Source of the DNA: Symbiodinium natans
Taxonomy: Eukaryota > Sar > Dinophyceae > Suessiales > Symbiodiniaceae
NCBI GenBank assembly: GCA_905221605.1
Contig: CAJNDS010000063.1
Span: 95,001-159,000 of the forward strand
DNA length: 64,000 nt
Direction: 5' to 3'
In this document: positions 44,442 through 54,972 of the stretch, in pieces
Layout: each line of letters opens with the position of its first letter
Position numbering within the stretch: position 1 is the stretch's first letter
Program-made: the position numbers and the translations under genes
The notes under the pieces: generated by a model
The model's database searches: none
Seen by the model: the letters and a program-made list of their open reading frames with translations, nothing else
What the model was told of the DNA's origin: nothing

Positions 44442-45401
44442 AGTATGAAAGGGTTTAGGGTTTAGGGTTTAGGGTTTAGGGTGTAGAGTTTAGGGTTTAG
44501 GTTTTAGGGTTAGGGTGTAGGGTGAAAGAAACACCCTCCGACCTCCGACGGGGTTTGTCGACGATTCGCATCACCGTGGACCACAGCTGGCAATGGATGT
44601 CGCACTCCATCCCTGTCCCTTTGCTTGGGGCCCTAAAGCTGCTATGTGCCCCTTTGGGGTTTAGGGTTTAGGGTTTAGGGTTTAGGGTTTAGCAAGCCCG
44701 AAACCCTAAAAACCTAACATGTTTGCTGTTTCCGAGTCACAGGCAGACAACCTGTCTTTGACCCTGGTACCCTTCGTGGCTCCATGACACAAAGGCTGCG
44801 TACCTCGTCCAAGCGCGGCGAATTCGCCAAACCCTGCACCCTAACACCAAAAAAAAACCTGAATCCCTGCGTGATTAAAGTCTGGACCTTCAATCCTGAA
44901 GACCCTGAACCCTACCCGAAACCCTAAACCCTAAACCCTAAACCCTAAACCCTAAACCCTAAACCTCAAGAATCTGCAAGTTCAGCTTCGGCAGCCCGCT
45001 GCCCAAGCCCCATCCTGTATTCAACGGTGCTATTTGCCGATCGTCTCTAGGGTTTCGCGTTTTGGGGTTTATAGGGTTTCGGGTTTAGGGTTTGGGGTTT
45101 AGGGTTTGGGGTTTAGGGTTTGGGGTTAGGGGTCTAGGGTTTCGGGTTTCTAGCGCTTGCAGAGGTCATGTAGGGCTGCATAGGCTTATAGAGAGTCCGC
45201 AGCGCATTTTTTAAAATTGTGGTTTTCTGGGAATACAGGGTTTTTCTGAGGTTTGTAGGGCTTAGACATTTTTGGTTTATGGGGCTCACCGGGACGGCCC
45301 TTTAAAAAGTCCGTTTAGCGGGTTGATTGTGGGGTTTAGGGTTTAGGGTTTAGGATTTAGGGCTAGTATAGCCCATCCGGCTAGCCGGTGCTACAAGCAA
45401 G

Positions 45402-45476
45402 GAGGAGGAAGCAACCGCAGCTACGGAGAAGCTGACAGCGCTGGGCACGAAGCTTGAGGCTGTTACTTGCAACAGG
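45402..45476 (+). CDS. coiled-coil protein exon
   Basis: 25 codons after CAAG: EEEATAATEKLTALGTKLEA then VTCNR, ending at a GTATAT donor in phase 0. Ala/Glu/Lys-rich and likely helical. Confidence 0.5.
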
Positions 45477-45988
45477 GTATATACCACTGATATTCGGGTT
45501 TAGGGTTCAGTTTTTTTCTGTTTGTTTATTACTGATGTTGGTGAGTGTATATGAGGAACATGAGGTTCCTTTTCTAATGTGGTTGAATGTATATAAGGTT
45601 CCTTTTTAGTTTTGGTGAGTGTATGTATACAGGGAGTCCTTTGGGGGTTTTTCGCCTTCATATGATTCACGACCTCGAGTCCGCAATACAAGGAATATAA
45701 ACCCTACTTCACTTCGAGACAGAAGGTTGCGAGAAAATGGTTTCGGGTTTATGTTTTTGTTTAAAGCCCTTGCGACCTGACATCTCCAATTTGAGGGCTT
45801 TTGCTTAGAAAATTCTGCAAGGGTGTAGGGTTTCGGGGGCTCAGAGAAAGCGGGTGTAAGGTTCGGTTTGATGGCTTCAACAAAGACTCGACTGGGGGAG
45901 TGGCAGTGTTTAAGACTTCAGGGTTGTAGTTCGGTTTTTTAGCTTGGGGATTCGGTTTCGGCCCTCTAGGACCTGACGCTTCGTTCAT

Positions 45989-46141
45989 GGGTTCCCCATA
46001 CTACCTAGCCCCCCGCCCCCCCCCCCCCCCGGTTCCCCCCTTGAATAACTTTTTTTACAAGGCTGCGGGGAACCTAGGCTCGGTGGGGGGGGAGGGGGGG
46101 GAGGGGGGGGGGGTGTGGTTTACAGGGGGGTAGTAGGGGCA
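45989..46141. repeat. degraded relative of the 49.6 kb hairpin
   Basis: GTTCCCCATACTACCTAGCC and GGGGGGTAGTAGGGGCATG flank poly-C and poly-G tracts. Confidence 0.35.
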
Positions 46142-46308
46142 TGATTAGTGGGCTGTAGGATCGTGGGCTTCTGCGGAGGAATGTAGTGTTTCTTGACCCT
46201 AAACCCTAAACCCCAAACCCTAAACCCCAAACCCCAAACCCTAAACCCCAAACCCTAAACCCCAAACCCCCACAACTCACTCAAATGCTTCTGTGAGCCC
46301 AATGGAAG

Positions 46309-46346
46309 GAGGCCAGGGCGGAGGAGAAGAGCGCTGCCGAGGCTGG
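46309..46346 (+). CDS. coiled-coil protein exon
   Basis: After TGGAAG, encodes EARAEEKSAAEA and ends GG before GTTTAGGG. Sits between a CCCC/TAAA array (46198-46270) and a TTTAGGG array. Confidence 0.45.
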
Positions 46347-46757
46347 GTTTAGGGGTTTAGGGTTTAGGGTTTAGGGTTTATGGTTTCAGGTTGAGGGTTC
46401 AGGGTGGCAGGAATTTGTTTGGGGTTTAAAGGGCTTAGGGTTTCGAGTTTAGAGTTTCGGGTAGCTGAGAACTCAATAGGTTTAGGGTTTAAGGTTTCAG
46501 GGTTCAGGAGGGTCCCGCTGGACACGAAAGGCCTACTGTGTCTCGAAGAATCCCAAAAACTGCCCTTTGTTTTTGGAGGTTACCTGTTAGCCCTGAAAAC
46601 CTCTAAAGCCTAAACCTTAAAGCCAACGGAACCCTAAACTTTAAGCCCTATACCCTTAACTTCAAGCCCTCCACCCTAAACCCTGAGTTTCAAACCTTAA
46701 ATCCCAAACCCTTTCAAGATCAAACCCTGAGCTCTTCCCACCAGCAGCTGCCGTCAG

Positions 46758-46796
46758 GCACTGGAGTCTGCGAAGGACCGCGAAGCCAGCTTACAG
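46758..46796 (+). CDS. coiled-coil protein exon
   Basis: After CGTCAG, encodes ALESAKDREASLQ and ends before GCCCCG (GC donor). Resembles 51216-51256 (...GREQEASLQ), which ends at the same residue but before GA. The downstream intron contains the 2.7 kb long-TIR element. Confidence 0.5.
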
Positions 46797-46875
46797 GCCC
46801 CGACAATGGGCCTTCTTGTTTAGGGTTTAGGGTTTAGGGTTTAGGGTTTAGGGTTTAGGGTCGTTCTATGCTCCC

Positions 46876-47262
46876 CGATTGTTAATCTCATTCGTCTTGT
46901 CACAATTATATGCACAAATACACAATCCCACCATTTTAACGACCACATTCATTCTATTCATTTAGCATTTGAAAGGTTATTCATCTTCAAGTCGTATTTA
47001 CCTATAGTTATTTTTAGTTCTCATCTTATTCATGATGTTCTTAGAAATTGTTTTATTTTTTGTAGACTGATTTCTTTATATTTTCACGGTTTCGAGGGTT
47101 TGTAGGTATCTAACTCATTATTCATAAAATGACCCCAGACTTCAATGATTTTTGGGGTCCTTGTATGTCAATTTTGTAAAAATCTTCATAACCCACCTAG
47201 TTCTTTTTCATCATCGTGATTTTCAGGGATTTGAAACACTCAGGGATTTTTGAGGTTGCTTG
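46876..47262 (+). repeat. left terminal inverted repeat
   Basis: Begins CGATTGTTAATCTCATTCG and ends near AACACTCAGGGATTTTTGAGG. Pairs with 49235-49588 on the opposite strand with many mismatches and indels. Confidence 0.65.
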
Positions 47263-47402
47263 TTTTACTGAAGGCCTTCTGAAGAAGGTTGCACAGAGCA
47301 TTCTGAAAGCATTGGAAACTCATTGAGAGCATTGCGTGTAGATGATGTAGGCTTTTCAGTGTTCAAGATTCTTCGTGTAAGTCCATCTTCTCCAGCGATA
47401 GC
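47263..47402. other. inner edge of left TIR to first ORF fragment
   Basis: Ordinary sequence without telomere-like repeats; nothing recognised. Confidence 0.5.
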
Positions 47403-48119
47403 GATGGCACCGAAGAAGCCACAACATACTTCCTCAACAGTTGCTACGTCCTCCGCGACCTTCAGTCCTGAAGAGCATGACAAGAAATTCATCGTGGAGA
47501 AATTTGCCAAGGACGACGCGGAGATGAAGTCCCTTCTCAGGTTAAGGCAAGGCTGAGATGCATCTGAGAACTCTTCTTCCGGCTGTGCACGATGTGCTTG
47601 ATGAGACGACGTGCCATGCTCTGAAGGAGCCATGTCTCTTGGCCTGCCGACCATGCTCGCCGCGGAAACTTCCACGCCGCCATCAAAAGGGCTTGGGTTC
47701 TCAGAGATTGTTCGAGGTTGTTGACCAGTTCGGGCCTGATTTTTTTCTCGCCGACACCGTTGGGCCAGATTGCTGAGATGCGCAGCGATGTTGATCTGCC
47801 TGGTCCAACTGACTCCAAAAGCTCCCCTGCTGTTTCTCAGCCGCTGCTTCCTGCTGCTCACCTTTGCTATCCGTTGTCCATTTCTGCTTGACTTGACGAT
47901 TCCAGCAGCTAAGCGCGAGTTGCTCAAGGAAAAGTTGCCCAAAGATGACAAGCAGCTAAGCTCACTACCCCCACCGTCTCCACTTTGGATAGAGACAACC
48001 CTCAAAGTCAAGACCGCGTGGAACGAGCAAGACCTTCGCACAAGCGCTTGCAACAGAATCAACGAGGCAATGGACGAGCCAATCCCAAAGGCAAAGGTTG
48101 CGACAAGCAAGAATGTCAC
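47265..48119 (-). CDS. 284-codon antisense ORF in the long-TIR element
   Basis: Uninterrupted Ser-rich frame opposite the broken sense fragments (for example IAGEDGLTRRILNTEKPTSS). Its length is notable, but its composition looks like the reverse of a Lys/Glu-rich protein. I favour the sense reading; if the element is transcribed in this direction, this is the only long intact ORF. Confidence 0.3.
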   Translation of the reverse strand: MTFLLVATFAFGIGSSIASLILLQALVRRSCSFHAVLTLRVVSIQSGDGGGSELSCLSSLGNFSLSNSRLAAGIVKSSRNGQRIAKVSSRKQRLRNSRGAFGVSWTRQINIAAHLSNLAQRCRREKNQARTGQQPRTISENPSPFDGGVEVSAASMVGRPRDMAPSEHGTSSHQAHRAQPEEEFSDASQPCLNLRRDFISASSLANFSTMNFLSCSSGLKVAEDVATVEEVCCGFFGAIAIAGEDGLTRRILNTEKPTSSTRNALNEFPMLSECSVQPSSEGLQ

Positions 48120-48254
48120 CTTTCTTGAACCGAGTGGGAGGTCATCGATTACCGCGGGAAGGCAGAGATTAACACTTCAAGGTTTGTCAACTGCAAGGTT
48201 AAAGAGAACGACGTGCTCATCATCCGCGTCGCGAAGTAGATTTAAGGACTTGTG
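47403..48254 (+). pseudogene. decayed sense ORF of the long-TIR element
   Basis: Fragments in shifting frames read like one protein. They are MAPKKPQHTSSTVATSSATF with KKFIVEKFAKDDAEMKSLL; then about 47660-47880 with FHAAIKRAWVLRDCSRLL and MRSDVDLPGPTDSKSSPA; then AKRELLKEKLPKDDKQLSS and AWNEQDLRTSACNRINEA; then WEVIDYRGKAEINTSRFVN...VLIIRVAK and TAG. KKFIVEKFAKDD and KRELLKEKLPKDD look like an internal repeat. At least three frame changes are needed. Family unknown. Sequencing error could mimic the frameshifts. Confidence 0.4.
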
Positions 48255-48357
48255 GGTTCTTTATACTACCGAAGCATTTGTGCTTCTCACGAGTTGTCAG
48301 AGCAGAGCACAAAAGAAAAACCGAAATCACTAGTATGCAGTTCTTGAACTTCAACTT

Positions 48358-48842
48358 GTGCGAAAAGCATTTGCGTGCGGAACTTCAGTTTGTGATTGTA
48401 GCGTTTTACGCTTAAATCTGTTGGTGTTATTCTTCCCGCTCTTGCTTGTGACAGCCACGGTTAGACCTGTCAAAAAAGACCGCTACGAAAATCATCAAGA
48501 CAACGACAGCGAAGGACTGCCTGAACTACTTGAGAAGCCATGAAGCCCATGATTGACAACCTTCGTTCAACACTTGAGGAACGCAAGAAGAAGATGACGA
48601 TTTATGATGGCTGAATCAAAGAGGCCTTGGACAGCATGGGCGAAGAAAACCTGAACTACCTGACGGCGTTGTTTGAGGAAAGGAAGGGTGAAGACAGACT
48701 AATCAAATCCAGCCCTCTGCTTGTGCGTCAAAATCGCACAGACAAAAAGCACGACGCCGCGTCTGGTTTCTCGAAGGAATGGGCTTATGGCCAATTTTAT
48801 ATATGCTATGTGCGCGAATATATTACGTTGAGAAGGGCGTAG
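48358..48842 (+). pseudogene. further ORF fragments in the long-TIR element
   Basis: Two short frames: PVKKDRYENHQDNDSEGLPE ending at TGA near 48543, and MDSMGEENLNYLTALFEERK with KHDAASGFSKEWAYGQFY ending at 48842. Charged and plausibly coding, separated by stops. Possibly the 3' part of the same decayed gene. Confidence 0.35.
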
Positions 48843-49234
48843 CGGCGTAGAGGTTCAATGTACTAACGATGCATCTTCGCAAGACGCCCGGGATGAACTT
48901 GCATTCTGACGAGGCTTGAAGCGTGGCGTTCGTGCTTCAAATGAAGAGGGCGTTGCCATCTCGGAGCTACAAAGTGAACAAGCAACGAATTGCTCTAGTG
49001 TTTGAGCATTCAAGAAGTCCAATAGGTAATCATATTACTACAAACTCATAAGAACGCAAACAGGTATGTTTGTAGTAAAGAATGATCAGAACAGATAAAC
49101 TCTGAAATAATGAATAATCCTAGTCAATGTCATTAGAATGTAAATGGTTATATTAATTAATCGTTCATAAACTTCAATAACAAAAGCCCCGCGGCAAGAT
49201 TCAGTTTAATAGAAATTCTGATATATCATTAGAA

Positions 49235-49588
49235 CGTCAGCCTCTACAGAAATCCCTGAAGTTTACAAATCCTGAAAACCACGACGATAAAGTTATGTGG
49301 GTGAAATGACCTCAACCTGGGGTCATAATGAATAAGATACTTATAAACCCTAGAAACCGTGAAACAGCGAAAACAAAAAGGTGGAAACAAAAAAAGGAAC
49401 AAGGTAATTCTACCAAAAATGAAAAATGAATAAAGTAATCGAGATTAAAAAGTATTTGTAGTTAAATAACTACAAATACTACTCGAATTAACCCCAGAAA
49501 TGTTAAATTAAAAACGAACATGTCTCTTAAAAGGTGTGATGCTATACTTAGAAATTATTTTGATACAAGCGACTGAGAGGAACAATCG
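49235..49588 (-). repeat. right terminal inverted repeat
   Basis: Its reverse complement begins CGATTGTTCCTCTCAGTCG and contains GTTTCACGGTTTCTAGGG and ATGACCCCAG as in the left arm. A poorly matching stretch around 49440-49500 holds its own small palindrome (TAGTTAAATAACTA). Confidence 0.65.
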
Positions 49589-49628
49589 AGGCCGGGTGAA
49601 GTCTCGTAATCCGCCTTCTATCATCATA

Positions 49629-49763
49629 GGTTCCCCTACTACCCCCCTCTATACTACCCCTTCTACTAGTAGAATAACCCTACCTGGGCTTCAGAATCCC
49701 TAAATAACCTTAACATGGGGGGCCCTAGGAGGGGTAGTGTAGAGGGGGGTAGTAGGGGAGCCC
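49629..49763. repeat. hairpin next to the long-TIR element
   Basis: Arms TTCCCCTACTACCCCCCTCT and AGAGGGGGGTAGTAGGGGAG, each about 33 bp. It starts 40 bp outside the right TIR. Confidence 0.6.
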
Positions 49764-50218
49764 AGCTCAGCGAGGGGACAGCTGGGGCTCGAGCGTGTAC
49801 GGAGCTTTATGGGGCTTGGGGGCTTATGAGAGTTTACGGTTGAGGGCTAGTGGTCTAGGTCTTAAGGTTTACGTGAACCGGTTTGGGGCTCGGGTTTGTG
49901 GGTTAGGGCTTCAGGGTTGAAAGTTTCGGGTGGTTTAGGGTTGAGGTTGAGCCGTAAAGCCCAAAAGCCTAAACATCCCTAAACCCTAAACATCCCTAGG
50001 CCCTACACCCGAAACATGCCTAAACCCTGTACAGTGACTTTCTGCATGCCGGCAGCCAGCTCCCAGTGAAGCGTGTTGCGTTTGTAGGCTTGAGCAGCGC
50101 ACCTCAACCCCCATCCCCCCCCCCCCCCATATTCTGCTACCCTAAACCCTAAACCCTAAACCCCAAACCCTAAACCCTCCCCCCCCCCCCCCCCCCGCCC
50201 CCGAGTGTTGCACTGCAG

Positions 50219-50265
50219 GCCGACCTCAAGCGCATTGAGGAGGAGGCAGCGCTGTTGAGCTCCAG
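50219..50265 (+). CDS. coiled-coil protein exon
   Basis: After CACTGCAG, encodes ADLKRIEEEAALLSS and ends AG before GTTTCG. Preceded by a CCCTAAA array and a poly-C tract. Confidence 0.5.
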
Positions 50266-50578
50266 GTTTCGCGTGGCTTCCGCAGATTGGAGTTTAAGGT
50301 TCGGTGTTTGACACAGGGCAGATTAAGTAGCAGCCCCCTTATCTATTAACTTGTGTTGAGGGAGTTATAAACGGCTTACAAACCACTTTAAGGCCCTGTT
50401 AAGCCTACGTAAGACTGACTGCAAGGCTTGAACATCCCAAAGCCCGGAACCCTAAACCCAGAACCCCAAGCCCCAAACCCTAAACCCCAAACCCCAAACC
50501 CTAAACCCGACATCCTCAACCCTAAACCTAAACCCTAAATCCTAAACCCTACGCCCTAAACCCTAAAAACCCTGCCAG

Positions 50579-50623
50579 GCGGAAGGAAAGCTGCAAGGCC
50601 TTCGCTCAGAGCTGGAGGAGCAG
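50579..50623 (+). CDS. coiled-coil protein exon
   Basis: 15 codons between GCCAG and a GTGGGG donor: AEGKLQGLRSELEEQ. Similar in character to LEQLRTELNAEQQ of the later modules. Confidence 0.55.
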
Positions 50624-51215
50624 GTGGGGAAGGGCAGGGCCCTAAAGCCTCGAACCCTATGCCATGCGCAAGCCCTTCGGGCCTTCCCTCATTCAACCCT
50701 AAACCTCAAGGGTTTAGGGTTTATTGTTTAGGGTTTAGGATTTAGGGTTCATAGTTGCGGGTTTAAGGTCAAAGGTTTATAGGCTTTGTAGGGTTTCGGG
50801 TGTCGGTTTAGGTACCTTCGGCTTTCCCGAAGCCGGCCCTACGCTAAACCCTAAACACGCCTAAACCCTGAACCCTAAGCCCTAAGCGTCAAGGTCGGGA
50901 CTTCGGAGTTTGGAGTAGTGAGCTTGTTGGGTCCGCGCCAGGAGTTCGGGAATTGAGAGCCAGGACACTAAACCCTAAACCCTCAACCCTAAACCCTAAA
51001 CCCACGGAAGTGACAGCCTCAAACACTCTGCGGCTGCGAAAGTTCGCAGCCATAAGAAGACCTGCTAGCAAAATGCTCGCGTCAACTCCCGAAGCCCTAA
51101 ACTCTAAACCCCACCCCAAGCCCCAAACCCTAAACCCCAAACCCTAAACCCCAAATCCCAAACCCCACACCCCAAACCCCAAACCCTAAACCCTAGCCCC
51201 TAAACCCGCCGTAAG

Positions 51216-51256
51216 CCGAGGTCGCCAAAGGCCGCGAGCAAGAAGCCTCCTTGCAG
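51216..51256 (+). CDS. coiled-coil protein exon
   Basis: After CGTAAG, encodes EVAKGREQEASLQ and ends CAG before GATGCA (GA donor). An alternative end is AAG before GCTGGG at 51268. CCCTAAA upstream, TTTAGGG downstream. Confidence 0.45.
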
Positions 51257-51575
51257 GATGCAGCTAAGGCTGGGCTTTTTGTTTCGGGGTTCAGGGGTTC
51301 AGGGTCTAGGGTTTGGGGTTTAGGGTTTAGGGGTTTAGGGTTAGGGGTTTTGAGGTTGAGGGCTTAGTTTTGGGTTTTAGGGTTTTCCAAATGTGTAGGA
51401 CGTCTCTGCCCGTGGCCCTCGAAGACCCAAACCCTGGAGCTTGAACACCAACTCCCCCAGTTTTTTTGGTTCAGGGTTGAGAAAGTACTCCTTTAACCCA
51501 TAAATCCTTAAACCCTAAACCCCTAAGCCCCTAAACCCCTAAACCCTAAACGAAACCACACAGACAATGATGTTG

Positions 51576-51974
51576 TCATGCGTTTGGACCAAAAACGGAC
51601 TGTGCAAATAAGAGCGAAATAGGTAAACAAACTACATGGAGAAAAAGGAAGCTGTTTACCAGGTGGCCCCCAATAGCATGTGACGGGGTTACTACCATCG
51701 CGGAAACGTCGCACAAGAATGTTTTCAGCTCTTGCAAAATCAGGACGGGTACTCGCGACAGCTCTTCAAGGTAGAAGAAGTAGTTCTGAACTACTTTCAC
51801 TGATGCGACCAAAAGACCCTTGATTCTGTCGTGTCTGCGATGGTTTCTAGCGCTCTCACGGTTGCAAAAAGTGCTACAAAATACAGCTTTTGAAGGCCTC
51901 ACGAACCCGAATGTCGTCCTTGTCAAGCAACACACATACCCTTGGTCATTGTCGAAACAACACCAAGCAATCAC
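51576..51974 (-). CDS. 132-codon ORF in AT-richer island
   Basis: Opposite-strand frame: GLLVASVKVVQNYFFYLEEL, SRVPVLILQELKTFLCDVSA. The island 51540-52020 lacks telomere-like repeats and is more AT-rich than its surroundings. Sense frames are also partly open. It could be an inserted sequence; no family recognised. Confidence 0.25.
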   Translation of the reverse strand: MIAWCCFDNDQGYVCCLTRTTFGFVRPSKAVFCSTFCNRESARNHRRHDRIKGLLVASVKVVQNYFFYLEELSRVPVLILQELKTFLCDVSAMVVTPSHAIGGHLVNSFLFLHVVCLPISLLFAQSVFGPNA

Positions 51975-52144
51975 AGTAATGACTACAGCAAGACGATCAT
52001 AAGAAGCTCAACACAGCAAGAGTGGCATGTTTTCAACCCTAGGGTTTAGGGCATCGGGTCTAATGTAGGGGTCGGAATAATTGCTAATTGTATTCCCTTA
52101 TGGTGCCCATGCTACAATCCCCCCCAAAAAAACAAAAACAAGCC

Positions 52145-52297
52145 TTTTCTACATCTTGGACAATCAAGCACAAACTGATGGCAACAAATCGTACTCCTTT
52201 CTATCTTTTCAAAAATCGATCACAGGCTGGTGGCAACAAATCGTACTTCTTTCCATCTTTGACAATCGAGCACAAATTGCTGAAAACAAATCGTAAT
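52145..52297. repeat. three tandem copies of about 51 bp
   Basis: Each contains CAATC-AGCACAAA/CAGG...ACAAATCGTA. Diverged copies in an AT-richer island. Confidence 0.6.
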
Positions 52298-52430
52298 TAA
52301 TTATTGAAGCCCCTATATTACTGGAGTTCCTCAACCCTAAACCCTAAACCCTAAACCCATCTAAACCCTAAACCCTAAACCCAATTGTTTAGGGTTTCGC
52401 GTCTACTGGAGTTCGGGCCTTGGGCTGGAG

Positions 52431-52457
52431 GCCGAGCTCGATCGCCTTCGTGTCCAG
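52431..52457 (+). CDS. coiled-coil protein micro-exon
   Basis: Nine codons, AELDRLRVQ, between GCTGGAG and a GTGGAG donor. It is short enough that chance cannot be ruled out, but flanking CCCTAAA (52333-52380) and TTTAGGG (52497-52570) arms match the other exons. Confidence 0.4.
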
Positions 52458-52766
52458 GTGGAGTTCCTTGGGCGGCCTTATGGCGCTCTCCGGTTAGGTT
52501 TAGGGTTTAGGGTTTAGGGTGTGGGATTTAGGGTTTAGGGTTTAGGGCTTAGGGTTTAGGGTTTAGGGGTTTAGGGTTTTGGGGGTTTGTAGGGTTTTGG
52601 GGTTCTGGAGCTTGAGGGCTTACAGGGTTTTAGGGTTGTGGGATTTTAGGGCTTTGGCGTTTTGGGGGTATTGACGGTATGGAGTTCTGGGATTAGGGTT
52701 ACGGGGTGCCCTTTTCCAGAAAATGTGGCTCGCGCCAGCATGGGGTAATTGCATGCTCCCCCAGTT

Positions 52767-52869
52767 GGGGGGTTTACGAAAATAGGGGGACCCCCAAAGT
52801 AGACCCCAAATCGTAGGAATCCCTTATGAAAAGGACCCAATAAAGTACCCCGAATTTCGGAAGCCGCCT
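52767..52869. mobile_element. MITE family D copy
   Basis: GGGGGGTTTACGAAAATAGG ... ACCCCGAATTTCGGAAGCCG. Inner AAATCGTAGGA is shared with the 62.6 kb copy. Confidence 0.55.
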
Positions 52870-53165
52870 ACAATCCCCAAACCCTTCATACCCCCAAAGC
52901 GTACACCCTAAACTCCCAAAACCCTTCAACCCTAAGCCCTTAGATCCTAGACCCTAAACCCTAAACCCCAAACCCTAAGCCCTAAGCCCTAAACCCTAAA
53001 CGTTTCGGGGTTGAGAGTTTCAGGCATGCGGAGCTGGGGAGGGCGTGCTGTCGCCGGACAGGCGTGAGCCCGGCCCGCTGGGACTCTCTTGGCCAACCCT
53101 AAACCCTAAACCCTAAACCCTAAACCCTAAACCCTAAACCCTAAACCCTAAACCCTAAACCGTAG

Positions 53166-53351
53166 CTCAAAAGAGACTTTGTCATCAAGAAAAAGTTGCG
53201 CTCCCTGAGGGCAATACAGGATCGGATGCAGCCAAACGGGGCGCAGCTGGGGAAGGCCATGTACGACGACTACGTCGAGTTGGCCACTCGAAGGGACGAG
53301 CGCGCCGTCGTCTTTGTGGCGGCTTGCCACGTGACTCCGAAGTTTCGATGA
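53166..53351 (+). CDS. exon or gene end, basic then mixed sequence
   Basis: Directly after a CCCTAAA array and CCGTAG. It encodes LKRDFVIKKKLRSLRAIQD, then RMQPNGAQLGKAMYDDYV, ELATRRDERAVVFVAACH, and stops at TGA 53349-53351. A GTGACT donor at CAC (about 53334) would avoid the stop and let the coiled-coil gene continue. Product not recognised; codon pattern is convincing for the full length. Confidence 0.55.
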   Translation, partial: LKRDFVIKKKLRSLRAIQDRMQPNGAQLGKAMYDDYVELATRRDERAVVFVAACHVTPKFR

Positions 53352-54315
53352 TGGTTGGTTGCAATGCGGTTAAGGGTCTAGGGTTGAGGGTTGAGGGTTT
53401 AGGCTTTCATGGCGAGCCATACTGACGAAAGTATCTAAGAGGCCAGTGGCATACCAGCTTAGGTCAGGTAAGTCCTAGCAGTGAACCCTAACCCTAAGCC
53501 TAATTACGACCTTAAACCCTGATCCTACTCAAAACTTACAGAAACCCGAAAACCTGAAACAAAACCCCTAAACAACAAACCCCAAAACCCTAAACCCTAA
53601 AAGCCTAAACTAACCCTGAACCCAAAGCCTCCAGCTGCCACCCGAGGCAAGTGACAAAAGACTATGAAGAGCTCAAGGCACGGTTTTACTCTTTGAGGGC
53701 TTCAGGGTATGAGGGTGTTTCGGGTGAGAGCGTTTAGGCTTTAGGGTATTTGGGTTGAGGGTCTACTCTTTGAGGGCTTCAGGGTATCAGGGTGTTTAGG
53801 GTTTAGGGTTGTGTATTTATGGGTTGAGGGTTGGGGGTTTAGTCTAGGATTTAGGCTTGGGGTTTAGGGAGATGTAGGCTTGGGGTTTAGGGTTTGGGAT
53901 CTACACTTTGTAGGGCTTAGGGCTTCTAAAGCTGTTTTGTTTCGTTCTCAGGGCTCGTGGGTCTAAGGCTTCAAGGGATTCGGGTGCACCATCCACGAGC
54001 GGGAGCCCGGAAAAGACGGCCAATATAGGGGCCTTAAGAAATTAGAACAGGGTTGTGGGGGGTTATTGTAGTATATTTCTAAAGGGACCAAAAAGTAAAG
54101 AGAATACTATTAGTACTTATTCCGACCCCTATATGAGGTACGTGGCCCCGTGCACCTAAATGGTACGTGGCCCCAAGACGCTTTCAAAGAGTTATCTTAT
54201 AAGGGCAGCTTGGGGAGGGTGATTTGTCTGTGGGGGACGAGTTGAGAGCTTGCGTTTGCACCTTGCTCCACACTTGCCTTGACCAGATTCGATCGCTTGC
54301 GGAAAGCCTTCACAG

Positions 54316-54552
54316 TTCTCAGCATGGCTTCTCCGGCCCGGAAGTACCGGCATGAAATACCCAGACTTGCGGGTGCTTGTCGAGAGACGTGAGGAGCAGT
54401 ACATCGACGTATCCCCAGAGCCCTGGCTCGAGAGCTCTTTCGACATGCTCATTCCATGGCATTCCCTTGACCAGACGACACGATTTAAGTTACACCCTTT
54501 TGTTGGCACACAGACCTTTCTTTGGCCTGCTCATCCACATGCTTTGGGGGAG
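54316..54552 (+). CDS. 79-codon exon, unknown product
   Basis: Between CTTCACAG and a GTGTGC donor, open for 79 codons: FSAWLLRPGSTG, then MKYPDLRVLVERREEQYIDV, SPEPWLESSFDMLIPWHSL and DQTTRFKLHPFVGTQTFLW. A start ATG lies at 54352, so it could be a first exon. Unlike neighbouring exons it is not coiled-coil-like. Not recognised. Confidence 0.5.
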
Positions 54553-54643
54553 GTGTGCCCACGCCCCCACCTCCCTACTCTCCAGCCCTTGTCAGGGAGG
54601 CCTGGGTTTGGGGGTTTCGGGTTTGGGAGCTATAGACCCTCAT

Positions 54644-54784
54644 GGGACTAAAGGAGGGACCCTTATGAGAGACCTTCGGGGTTATTTAGGGTTATTTAGG
54701 GGCTACTTGGGTATATAGGGACAACATAAGGTATAAAGAGGGGTTATAGAGGGGAATAAGATTAAAGGTCCCTTGGTCCCTCCG
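54644..54784. repeat. dispersed palindromic repeat, copy 2
   Basis: GGGACTAAAGGAGGGACCCT ... AAAGGTCCCTTGGTCCCTCC, sharing GGGGCTACT-GGTATATAGGGAC with copy 1 but without its long TA tract. Confidence 0.5.
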
Positions 54785-54972
54785 TATACCCCTTAAGGGT
54801 CTATAGGTCCTAACCCCAAACCCCTAAACCCAAAGCTCGTAACCCTAAACCCTGAACCCTGAACCCTAAACCCTAAACCCTAAACTCTATACCCCTCTAA
54901 ACCCTAAACCTTTAAGCCCCTAACCCTAAACCCTAAATCCTAAACCCTAAACCCCTTAAATAGACCCTCAAG

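Larger units (their letters stand above)
46876..49588. mobile_element. 2.7 kb DNA-transposon-like element with long TIRs
   Basis: Ends CGATTGTT...AACAATCG. Reading inward from both ends gives the same landmarks in order: TCTCA-TCG-CTTGT, ACC-TTTTAA, TTTA-CATTT, TTTCACGGTTTC-AGGGTTT, TCATTAT then ATGACCCC, and TTTTCAGG-ATTTG then TCAGGGATTT. The arms (about 46876-47262 and 49235-49588) are imperfect with indels. The element is AT-rich, free of telomere-like repeats, and sits in the intron after exon 46758. No target-site duplication was seen. Long TIRs recall Mutator-like elements, but no transposase motif was recognised. Interior ORFs look decayed. Confidence 0.7.
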
